DNA of 11,815 bases, from NCBI GenBank assembly GCA_023424865.1, contig JAFADM010000121.1, positions 1 to 11,815 on the forward strand. Reading direction: 5' to 3'. The notes under the pieces were generated by a model. The model searched no databases, was not told the DNA's origin, and saw only the letters and a program-made list of their open reading frames with translations. Each line of letters opens with the position of its first letter. Position 1 is the first letter of the stretch. The DNA is from Bacillota bacterium. GTDB taxonomy: Bacteria; Bacillota_A; Clostridia; DSM-8532. The translations under genes were made by a program, and so were the position numbers. Below are positions 6,619 to 11,815 of the stretch, piece after piece.

Positions 6619-7527
6619 TTAATTTTCTCGTTTCTTAAAAGGAATCCACAATTCTACACAAGAGATGTCGGACGTACTTTTATAGTACATTTCAGGGAAA
6701 AAACCATCGGCAATCAGATTGTGCTTTTTAAGCCAAAACCGAGTGTATTTCATTGCCTTACCCAAATCAATTATCATCTGTTCGTGATTTTCCGATTCAA
6801 AGCCACAAACGACATATTCCCGTATGGGCAGCTGCCAACTTGCAAATCCGGGGTTTTCCGCGCCTTTTTTCACTTCAGCGCCAACAAAATAACTCGAATA
6901 ACCGTCTGGCGCATCGCCGTGATAAGAAACACCGACCCACCGTCCCTCTGAGATATGCGGGATATCCGGAAGAATCCTGAAAAACCTGTCCCAAATCTCA
7001 TCAACCGTGTCAATGCCGGTTTTTTCGCCGACCATTTTACCATATTTGAATGGATAATAGCCTGTAACACCAAGAAAGTTAATTGGTTCTTCAAGAAATT
7101 TACGGTTCATTTCCAAAACCAATCCTTCACTAATCAGTGGTACACCTTCATCAACCACAAGATAGCCAAGCAATAAATCGGGTTTGTCAAAATTCTGTAA
7201 GCCAATGGGTCTCTCGCGGTACTGTGAAGGGGTAATCCCATAGGTTTCTTTAAAAGCCCGCGTAAAAGTTATGTGACTGCCAAAGCCGTATTCCATTGCA
7301 ATGTCCATAATGCGTTTTTCTTTATCACGCAGCATCGGGAGAGACTTTGCCAATCGGCGTAATTTAATATAATCTCTAACCGAAGTTTTTACCAATCGAG
7401 TGAATAACCTTTGATAATAAAACACTGAAAGCAAGGCAGTTTCTGCTAGTTCTTCGATTTGGATTTCTTCGCCGAGATGTTCTTCAATGTGGTTCAGAGT
7501 TTTTTGTATGGCTTCCCATGCGTGCAT
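6619..7527 (-). CDS. AraC-family regulator with C-terminal GyrI-like effector-binding domain
   Basis: This 302-aa regulator has an N-terminal AraC DNA-binding domain (about 1-108) with two helix-turn-helix units, near 25-45 and 74-97. The second carries IAMEYGFGSHITFTRAFKETYGITPSQYR, close to the AraC consensus. A C-terminal domain of the GyrI-like/BacR effector-binding type covers about 138-298 (conserved VGVSYHG, YVVCGFESENHEQ, FPEMYYK...VELWIPFK). Relatives such as Rob and SoxS-like regulators respond to small hydrophobic compounds or drugs, so the partner gene may act on such a compound; that is inference. The ATG has GGGAGAGGAA upstream. The gene lies wholly between the inverted repeats, and its bases look slightly AT-richer than the flanks by eye. 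Confidence 0.9.
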   Translation of the reverse strand: MHAWEAIQKTLNHIEEHLGEEIQIEELAETALLSVFYYQRLFTRLVKTSVRDYIKLRRLAKSLPMLRDKEKRIMDIAMEYGFGSHITFTRAFKETYGITPSQYRERPIGLQNFDKPDLLLGYLVVDEGVPLISEGLVLEMNRKFLEEPINFLGVTGYYPFKYGKMVGEKTGIDTVDEIWDRFFRILPDIPHISEGRWVGVSYHGDAPDGYSSYFVGAEVKKGAENPGFASWQLPIREYVVCGFESENHEQMIIDLGKAMKYTRFWLKKHNLIADGFFPEMYYKSTSDISCVELWIPFKKREN

Positions 7528-7604
7528 ATAGATTCCTCTCCCTAAAACAATATACCACAGACGAAAAACAAAAGCTTAACCGTGTCTGCTCTTTTTATCT
7601 GATG

Positions 7605-7637
7605 TATGAAGTATAAAATACTGTGCACCTGTTCATA
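7605..7637. promoter_or_regulatory. Possible operator upstream of the AraC-family gene
   Basis: Nested symmetry is visible: TATGAA (7605-7610) is mirrored by TTCATA (7632-7637), and AGTAT-AAA-ATACT (7610-7622) forms a second dyad, followed by the palindrome GTGCAC. It lies about 80-110 bp upstream of the AraC-family ATG, where an autoregulatory site would be expected. A TATAAT on the minus strand just upstream (near 7650) has only a weak -35. The assignment is tentative. Confidence 0.35.
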
Positions 7638-7697
7638 CCGAACTCTTATTATATCAAGATTTATGACTTTTTTTAATAATGAGTAATTATTAGACAA

Positions 7698-7735
7698 TAA
7701 AAAACAAGCATATGCTATTGTCCACGATACGCTTG
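7698..7735 (-). terminator. Intrinsic terminator downstream of the lipoprotein gene
   Basis: On the minus strand CAAGCGTAT (7735-7727) pairs with ATATGCTTG (7713-7705) around a 13-nt loop, with one G-U pair, and is followed by a T-run. It is oriented to stop transcripts coming from the lipoprotein gene before they reach the AraC-family gene. Confidence 0.75.
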
Positions 7736-7736
7736 C

Positions 7737-7806
7737 TTTAGACATTTCACTTGGCAGTCGCCCATAAACAATAGGGTTTTCTTATACTGTCTTATGGCGG
7801 ACTACC
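7737..7806 (-). repeat. Right copy of a long inverted repeat bracketing the AraC/PNPOx-fold genes
   Basis: On the minus strand this reads in the same order as the left copy: GGTAGTCC-GCCATAAGACAG at the outer end, a variable A-rich middle, TTATGGGCGACTGCCA, then ATGTCTAAA. The outer 20 bases are identical to the left copy; the middle differs. GGTAGTC pairs with GACTGCC and CCATAA with TTATGG, so the copy can fold into a hairpin. It starts 22 bases after the lipoprotein stop and, as on the left, an intrinsic terminator follows on the inner side. Confidence 0.75.
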
Positions 7807-7828
7807 TTAGCTTCTCTTTTTGCGTTTT

Positions 7829-8524
7829 TTATTTTAATACAGGCGTTTTCTCAACAAGCGCCAACTCTCCCTCAGGTGCTTCCTGCGTCCAGGCTTCAAG
7901 CCATCTTCCAAATTCTCCGATGGGAATATCCATGGTAAACAGATAACCCTCTTGTACCCAGTATAAGCTTCTGGCTAAAACGGTTTTTGAATCTGCCGGA
8001 TAGACAATATCACTATAATAAAACCGGCTGTCCTCATTGAGGGGAGTAAGATTTAATTGGTCGACTGTATTTTTAAGCAGCTCCTCTCCCACCGCATTTC
8101 GGATCCATTCCAGTTTAAGGGCGCCGGAGATACGGGCCGCTTCCTGCTCGTCGGCGTTCTCAATAGCCGTCAAATCCGTTTCAGACAAACGGTAATAGAT
8201 ACTTATGGAACGATCCTCAATATAAATCGAATCCAGCTTATAATATGAAAAAGCCTTTAAAACCTGTTCGGAAGGAATATAATAATATTCCAAATCATTG
8301 AGGTTATAATAATCGTACTGATCGTCAACCTTTTCTTTTGCCTCATCGATTTCCTCAAAGGATTTCAGTGTTAAAGGCTCAATAATCGTTTCCTCGTCAC
8401 TGCCCTCTTCGGCTAAATGAACATCCTCAACTTCCTCCAAGGCTTGCTCAGAGCTGTCTTTTCCGCATCCGGACAGGATGAGCAGAAGCGCCAGGCAGCT
8501 ACACAGCAATATACGTCTCTTCAT
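7829..8524 (-). CDS. Acidic, tyrosine-rich lipoprotein of unknown function
   Basis: I do not recognise the family. From the chosen start the protein is 231 aa: a basic N terminus (MKRR), a hydrophobic segment, and the lipobox LSGC with lipid-bearing C20, so it should be anchored to the outer face of the membrane. A linker rich in Glu and Asp follows (about 21-55), then a Tyr-rich region (DDQYDYYNLNDLEYYYIPSE, DSIYIEDRSISIYYRL) and a folded-looking C-terminal part ending VEKTPVLK. The frame is open five codons upstream, but the ATG at 8524 has GGAGG eight bases before it and gives a proper signal peptide. It lies 70 bases after the thiamine-uptake ATPase gene, with its own probable promoter, so a link to thiamine uptake is uncertain. 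Confidence 0.8.
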   Translation of the reverse strand: MKRRILLCSCLALLLILSGCGKDSSEQALEEVEDVHLAEEGSDEETIIEPLTLKSFEEIDEAKEKVDDQYDYYNLNDLEYYYIPSEQVLKAFSYYKLDSIYIEDRSISIYYRLSETDLTAIENADEQEAARISGALKLEWIRNAVGEELLKNTVDQLNLTPLNEDSRFYYSDIVYPADSKTVLARSLYWVQEGYLFTMDIPIGEFGRWLEAWTQEAPEGELALVEKTPVLK

Positions 8525-8548
8525 TGCCTTCTCCTCCATATGGGGTTT

Positions 8549-8578
8549 ATTATACTATAGAAAAGGGGGTTTCGTCAT
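8549..8578 (-). promoter_or_regulatory. Probable promoter of the lipoprotein gene
   Basis: A perfect TATAAT (8554-8549) is preceded by ATGACG (8578-8573; 4 of 6 matches to TTGACA) with an 18-nt spacer. It lies in the short gap after the ATPase gene and would give a very short leader before the GGAGG. Confidence 0.5.
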
Positions 8579-8594
8579 TTCATTCAGCACAATA

Positions 8595-9392
8595 CTATCC
8601 CTCCAGAAGCCCTAAAACTTCCTTCCTGTATTCCATAAAGACCTTGTCATAGCTCATCTCCCGCCGGCGGGGCCGAGGCAGCTCCACCTTAATATCTCCT
8701 GTAATATGACCGGGCCTTTGGCTCATGACAAGAATGCGATCGGACAAATAGACCGCCTCTTCAATATTATGAGTTACAAAGAGCACGGTTTTCTTTCGTT
8801 TTTCCCACACTCCCGTAAGCCAGTTCTGCATTTTTATGCGGGTCAGCTCGTCCAGAGCGCCAAAGGGCTCATCCAAAAGCATAATGGACCCCTTCATGAG
8901 ATAGGTCCTAAGCAAAGCCGCCCTTTGCCGCATGCCTCCCGACAGGGCATGGGGCCTGTAGTTTTCAAAACCCGACAGTCCAAATTCCTCCAAAAGGGGC
9001 ATCACCTTTTCTCTGGCAGCTTTTAAATCCCCCTTTTCTATTTCTACGGGCAAAAGCACATTCTGCATAAGAGTTCGCCAGGGCATTAAATAATCCCTTT
9101 GAAGCATGTAGCAAACGGGAACCCGTTCCTTTCGAACATCTCTTCCTTCCACCAGAATGCGGCCCTCATAGTCCCTATCCACCCCTGCGATCATCTTAAG
9201 CAGCGTACTTTTACCGCATCCGCTGGGTCCCACCAGGGAAACAAACTGATTGGCTCCAACGCCAAAATGGACGTCCCAAAGGGTTTGAAGCCCCTGGGAC
9301 GTCTCATTTCGCCGGACTGACGAAGTAGTAAAGGTTTTATTCACCCCGTCGATTACAATCGAATCAGGCGCAATAGTTAAATTATTCAACAT
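8595..9392 (-). CDS. thiZ: ABC transporter ATPase for thiamine-precursor uptake (ThiZ-like)
   Basis: This 265-aa cytoplasmic ATPase energises the importer formed with the next two upstream genes. All ABC motifs are present in order: Walker A GPSGCGKST (about 55-63), Q-loop YMLQRDYLMPW (about 95-105), signature LSGGMRQR (about 150-157), Walker B IMLLDEPFGALDE (about 170-182) and H-loop VTHNIEEA. The sequence resembles the SsuB/TauB/ThiZ branch, and the operon's riboswitch and ThiY-like gene favour ThiZ. The ATG at 9392 overlaps the end of the binding-protein gene, and the frame is also open from an ATG at 9398 and a TTG at 9422. No strong ribosome site is seen, so translation is probably coupled to the upstream gene. 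Confidence 0.88.
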   Translation of the reverse strand: MLNNLTIAPDSIVIDGVNKTFTTSSVRRNETSQGLQTLWDVHFGVGANQFVSLVGPSGCGKSTLLKMIAGVDRDYEGRILVEGRDVRKERVPVCYMLQRDYLMPWRTLMQNVLLPVEIEKGDLKAAREKVMPLLEEFGLSGFENYRPHALSGGMRQRAALLRTYLMKGSIMLLDEPFGALDELTRIKMQNWLTGVWEKRKKTVLFVTHNIEEAVYLSDRILVMSQRPGHITGDIKVELPRPRRREMSYDKVFMEYRKEVLGLLEG

Positions 9393-10386
9393 AGGCATTG
9401 GTGTAAGCTTTCTCAACGTCAATGCTTTCTTCTATAAAGCCGTTTTCAAAGAGCCAGTCCGTATAATTCTGCCATACCTCCCGGGACTGATAACCCCAGT
9501 AGGGTGCATCGTCCTTGTACTTATCCGCAAGATAGGCCTGGCTTTCCTTCACAAGCTCCCCATTAATTTCAGGAACGGCTTTAATAAGAATATCGGCAGC
9601 CTCCTCCGGCTTTTCAATAGCAAAGGCATAGCCCTTTTTCACAGCATTCATAAAGGCTTTTACAAGAGCACTGTCTTCTTCAATAAGCTTTTCCCGGGTT
9701 ACAAGCACCGGTGTATAGTAATCAAACACGGGTGCTACTTCGCCAAGATCAATGTAATTAAGCTCTATCCCCTTTTGCTTGGCTTCAATGCCTGCCCAGG
9801 CCTCAAAAATCCAGGCATAATCAATCTGGCCGCTGGCACTGGCCTGGAAGAAATCCGCTTCACCTGTGGAAAGTACTTCCGTTTTTGTAAAATCCGCGCC
9901 TTCCTGGTCCATGAGGTATTTGATGGTGGCAGCCTCAATATCCGAGCCCCAGCCGCCATATTTTTTACCCTCAAAATCCTTTGCGGAAAGAATGTTCTTT
10001 TCCTTAAGGCTTGCAAAGCCGGAAGTGTTGTGCTGTATAACCGCTGCCAGAGAAACCAGGGGAACCCCTGAAGCCCGGCCCAAAGTAACGCTTTCCTGAT
10101 AGCTGACGCCAAAGTGAGCGGAGCCTGAGGCTACCATCGCATCGGCTGTATCGGTAGGCTGGATAATTTCAACCTCCAGGCCCTCTTCCTTGAAATAACC
10201 CTTTTCCTGTGCTACGTAAAGGCCCGTATGATTGGTATTGGGCGTCCAATCCAGTACCACGGTAACTTTTTTAAGCTCACCGGAGGTTTTGCCGGTACAG
10301 CCTGAAAGTCCGGGCACCAAAAGGGCCAGTGACAGCAAAAGGACCGGAATTAATGCTTTTCTGCTTCTTTTTCCTGAATTATTCAT
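9382..10386 (-). CDS. thiY: ThiY/NMT1-like substrate-binding lipoprotein
   Basis: This 334-aa membrane-anchored binding protein captures the transported molecule outside the cell. The signal peptide ends in the lipobox LSGC with C30. The mature part starts with the NMT1/THI5-like signature LDWTPNTNHTGLYVAQEKGYFKEEGLEVEI, and has WIFEAWAGIEAKQKGIEL further on, both typical of ThiY. In Bacillus, ThiY binds formylaminopyrimidine, a thiamine breakdown product salvaged to HMP; the same ligand or HMP is likely here. The ATG has GGAGAG six bases upstream. It follows the permease gene by 41 bases and overlaps the ATPase gene by eleven. No TenA or amidohydrolase gene for processing the pyrimidine is present in this window. 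Confidence 0.9.
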   Translation of the reverse strand: MNNSGKRSRKALIPVLLLSLALLVPGLSGCTGKTSGELKKVTVVLDWTPNTNHTGLYVAQEKGYFKEEGLEVEIIQPTDTADAMVASGSAHFGVSYQESVTLGRASGVPLVSLAAVIQHNTSGFASLKEKNILSAKDFEGKKYGGWGSDIEAATIKYLMDQEGADFTKTEVLSTGEADFFQASASGQIDYAWIFEAWAGIEAKQKGIELNYIDLGEVAPVFDYYTPVLVTREKLIEEDSALVKAFMNAVKKGYAFAIEKPEEAADILIKAVPEINGELVKESQAYLADKYKDDAPYWGYQSREVWQNYTDWLFENGFIEESIDVEKAYTNAYVE

Positions 10387-10427
10387 TCTTTTCTCTCCTG
10401 TTTCCTCTATGTATTTCTATATTTTCC

Positions 10428-11222
10428 TCATCCCCTGTCAGGGAGAAGATTTCTGCACACCCGGCTTTCCAAAAGCTCTACCAGCTTGTAGAGCACCAGG
10501 CTGAGAACAACAATTATAAGAATATCCGCAAACATGGCAGCGGTTTTAAAGCTTGTCATAGCCCGGGTTAAATAGATGCCAAGCCCTTCCTTTGCCCCCA
10601 CCCATTCGGAAATGACTGCACCCATAATGCTGTAGGTGGCGGATATTTTAAGGCCTGAGAACAAATCCGGCAGGGCCTGGGGAATTCTTGACAGTCTGAA
10701 AATACGCCACCGGGTGGCTCCCATAACCCTAAGAAGGGCATCCCCATCCGGATCCGAGCGAAGGAGTCCCTGGCCCAGGGTTAAGGCAATGGGGAAAAAG
10801 CATACCAGAATGATTATCAGAATTTTGGGCAAAAGGCCAAAACCGAACCATACGGCAAACAAGGGAGCCAGGACCACCAGCGGAATTGTCTGGGATATAA
10901 CAAACAAAGGATGCAAGGCCCTTCGCAGTGTGTCAAAATAGCCGATGAGAAGGCCAAAGATAATCCCCAGTGCTATGGAAAACAAAAGTCCAAGCAGAGC
11001 TTCCTTTAGGGTTGCCAGAGTATGGAGAAGCAGAACCTCCCTCATTTTCACAAGCTCTTTTACCACATTCGCCGGTGAGGGCAGTAGGTAATCAGGAATT
11101 CCGGTAAGCATTACCCCTGCCTGCCAAAACACCGCAAGCCCCAGAAGGACTGCCGGCGGCAGAAGATCCACACGGGTTCTGCGCTTTTTATTTATCCCGG
11201 TATTTTCCGATTTTTTCTTCAA
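10428..11222 (-). CDS. thiX: ABC transporter permease for thiamine-precursor uptake (ThiX-like)
   Basis: This integral membrane protein of about 265 aa has six predicted helices after a Lys/Arg-rich N terminus. The BPD-type EAA loop is visible as RVMGATRWRIFRLSRIPQALPDLFSGLKIS, the site that docks the ATPase. The sequence resembles the SsuC/TauC/ThiX permeases. The frame is open from a TTG at 11249 without a ribosome site. The TTG at 11222 follows GGAGGG (11236-11231) by eight bases and is the better start, overlapping the thiamine-binding gene by 35 bases and implying translational coupling. It works with the lipoprotein and ATPase encoded directly downstream. Confidence 0.87.
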   Translation of the reverse strand: MKKKSENTGINKKRRTRVDLLPPAVLLGLAVFWQAGVMLTGIPDYLLPSPANVVKELVKMREVLLLHTLATLKEALLGLLFSIALGIIFGLLIGYFDTLRRALHPLFVISQTIPLVVLAPLFAVWFGFGLLPKILIIILVCFFPIALTLGQGLLRSDPDGDALLRVMGATRWRIFRLSRIPQALPDLFSGLKISATYSIMGAVISEWVGAKEGLGIYLTRAMTSFKTAAMFADILIIVVLSLVLYKLVELLESRVCRNLLPDRG

Positions 11223-11481
11223 TGGTAACGCCCTCCGGACGATAATCAATTTTTACCATGGACATAACCCGGGCGGCACCTTCCCGAATGCAAATAAGCT
11301 GAGCCTTCTTAACAATTTCCATAAGCTCGTCCAGCTCACCCTCCATTGTTGTTTCCATGGGACCAACCTCATAGGCTACCCCGCTTTCCTGAATCATCTC
11401 AATAACTTTGTCCACCACAGGGTAAACCCTTTCCGGTGCTACATTGGGTATAACCTGAAGGCTTACGTTTATCTTAGCCAT
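11188..11481 (-). CDS. Thiamine-binding protein, MTH1187/YkoF family
   Basis: This small 97-aa cytoplasmic protein belongs to the MTH1187/YkoF-like (thiamine-binding, formerly DUF77) family, which forms ferredoxin-like dimers or tetramers, and in YkoF binds thiamine or its pyrimidine. The signature MAKINVSLQVIPN, YEVGPMETTMEGELDELMEIVKKAQ and GAARVMSMVKIDYRPEG is clear. Length is that of a single-domain member. It is the first gene after the TPP riboswitch, which supports a role in thiamine-precursor handling, perhaps delivering imported ligand or buffering it; this is inferred. The ATG follows GGAAAGGAC. Its end overlaps the permease start. Confidence 0.9.
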   Translation of the reverse strand: MAKINVSLQVIPNVAPERVYPVVDKVIEMIQESGVAYEVGPMETTMEGELDELMEIVKKAQLICIREGAARVMSMVKIDYRPEGVTIEEKIGKYRDK

Positions 11482-11543
11482 ATTGCTTGTCCTTTCCCTA
11501 TCTTTTACTTCTTTTTTACCTATTCTGTTTACCGTGAGAGCAT

Positions 11544-11573
11544 AAAAGAAAGCTGCCCAACCCAGGCAGCTTT
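11544..11573 (-). terminator. Riboswitch-controlled intrinsic terminator
   Basis: On the minus strand AAAGCTGCC (11573-11565) pairs perfectly with GGCAGCTTT (11557-11549) around a 7-nt loop, and CTTTTA follows. It lies 16 bases after the TPP riboswitch and about 60 bases before the first gene, so it is the expected off-state expression platform. Confidence 0.88.
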
Positions 11574-11589
11574 ATCTTGTCCACGTTGC

Positions 11590-11679
11590 GCATTCCCTAC
11601 GCTGGTATTAGCCAGATCAGGTAAAATAATGGTCGGAGCACGGAGCTCCCTCTCAGCCGGTTAACCGGCTCCCACATGC
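11590..11679 (-). ncRNA. TPP riboswitch (THI element)
   Basis: The conserved THI-box parts are readable on the minus strand: GGGAGCC, a variable stem formed by the perfect palindrome AGCCGG-TTAA-CCGGCT, the invariant CTGAGA (11656-11651), a GGAGC/GCTCC hairpin, then ACCTGATCTGG-CTAATA-CCAGCGTAGGGAA. The outer stem P1 can form from GCAT (11679-11676) and ATGC (11593-11590). TPP binding should favour the terminator immediately downstream and shut off the thiamine-uptake operon. Confidence 0.95.
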
Positions 11680-11693
11680 TGTTATGCTGTTAT

Positions 11694-11721
11694 ACCCAAC
11701 AGGCCCGTCAGGACTTTGGGT
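11694..11721 (-). other. Hairpin at the 5' end of the thiamine operon leader
   Basis: ACCCAA (11721-11716) can pair with TTGGGT (11699-11694), enclosing a smaller GTCC/GGGC stem. It would lie at the very 5' end of the transcript predicted from the promoter, ahead of the riboswitch. It may stabilise the RNA. Confidence 0.4.
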
Positions 11722-11730
11722 TTCGAGTTT

Positions 11731-11760
11731 ATTCTAAACATATCCTCACGGGCTTGTCAA
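11731..11760 (-). promoter_or_regulatory. Promoter of the thiamine-uptake operon
   Basis: A perfect TTGACA (11760-11755) and TAGAAT (11736-11731; 5 of 6 matches) are separated by 18 bases. Transcription should start near 11724, about 45 bases before the riboswitch. The remaining 55 bases to the window edge (11761-11815) show no supported gene. Confidence 0.8.
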
Positions 11761-11815
11761 GAAAAATAAGATTTTGCTCCGGAATACTCCCTTCAGCCCA
11801 CCGAATGGTTGATGC

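Larger units (their letters stand above)
7528..7828. other. 301-bp intergenic region: repeat, terminator, possible operator
   Basis: This gap between the AraC gene start and the lipoprotein stop holds the right inverted repeat (7737-7806), a minus-strand terminator (7698-7735), and a symmetric AT-rich segment at 7605-7637. No gene is supported. The 67-codon minus-strand frame at 7542-7745 covers the terminator and part of the repeat, and is not convincing. Confidence 0.6.

Noticed and set aside
7542..7745. 67-codon minus-strand frame between the AraC gene and the lipoprotein gene
   Set aside because: It covers an intrinsic terminator and part of the inverted repeat, has no good ribosome site and gives a low-complexity hydrophobic product.
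5938..7806. A complete insertion sequence
   Set aside because: Although bracketed by inverted repeats, it contains no transposase or remnant, and no clear target-site duplication is visible.
11676..11691. Tandem repeat as a CRISPR remnant
   Set aside because: Only two 8-nt units with no spacer; it belongs to the riboswitch leader.
11731..11815. Open minus-strand frame from the right edge as the end of another gene
   Set aside because: The 28-codon frame runs through the -35 and -10 of the thiamine operon promoter and shows no recognisable protein signature.

Overview
The window looks like chromosomal DNA from a low-to-mid GC member of the Bacillota, probably a Clostridia-type anaerobe. The signs are strong GGAGG-type ribosome sites before most genes, intrinsic terminators, a thiamine-pyrophosphate (TPP) riboswitch that works by termination, a YeiL-like Crp/Fnr regulator beside two YdcZ-type (DUF606) transporters, and a clostridial-type zinc-dependent phospholipase C-like protein. 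No rRNA, tRNA, CRISPR array or transposase gene is visible. The species cannot be named from the sequence alone.

Left block (1-4093, minus strand): a tight run of genes reads leftward. It starts with a Crp/Fnr regulator, followed by an HD-domain protein, a short divergent SecA (773 aa), a DUF188/YaiI-type protein, and the first 16 codons of another gene cut by the window edge. Stops and starts abut or overlap from the HD gene to the DUF188 gene, so these genes are probably co-transcribed. A perfect ATGAC-N4-GTCAT palindrome (4126-4139) lies between the regulator and the divergent transporter pair. It is placed to repress the regulator gene and possibly to activate the transporters.

Middle block (4199-7827): two small YdcZ-family membrane proteins and a phospholipase C-like protein read rightward. 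They are followed by a two-gene minus-strand unit: an AraC regulator with a GyrI-like effector domain, and a pyridoxamine-5'-phosphate-oxidase-fold protein. This unit is bracketed by a pair of roughly 67-70 nt inverted repeats (5938-6004 and 7737-7806) that share a perfect 20-nt outer end. Each repeat can fold into an imperfect hairpin and is followed inward by an intrinsic terminator. It may be a mobilised cassette, or the repeats may be a dispersed 3'-end element. This is the least explained structure in the window.

Right block (7829-11760, minus strand): a sigma-A-like promoter, a TPP riboswitch with a terminator, and then a four-gene thiamine-precursor uptake operon. The operon order is a small thiamine-binding protein (MTH1187/YkoF type), a permease, a ThiY/NMT1-like lipoprotein and an ATPase (ThiX, ThiY and ThiZ-like). 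The likely logic is that high TPP stops transcription before the first gene, and low TPP allows import of pyrimidine precursor or thiamine. An acidic lipoprotein of unknown function follows, with its own probable promoter.
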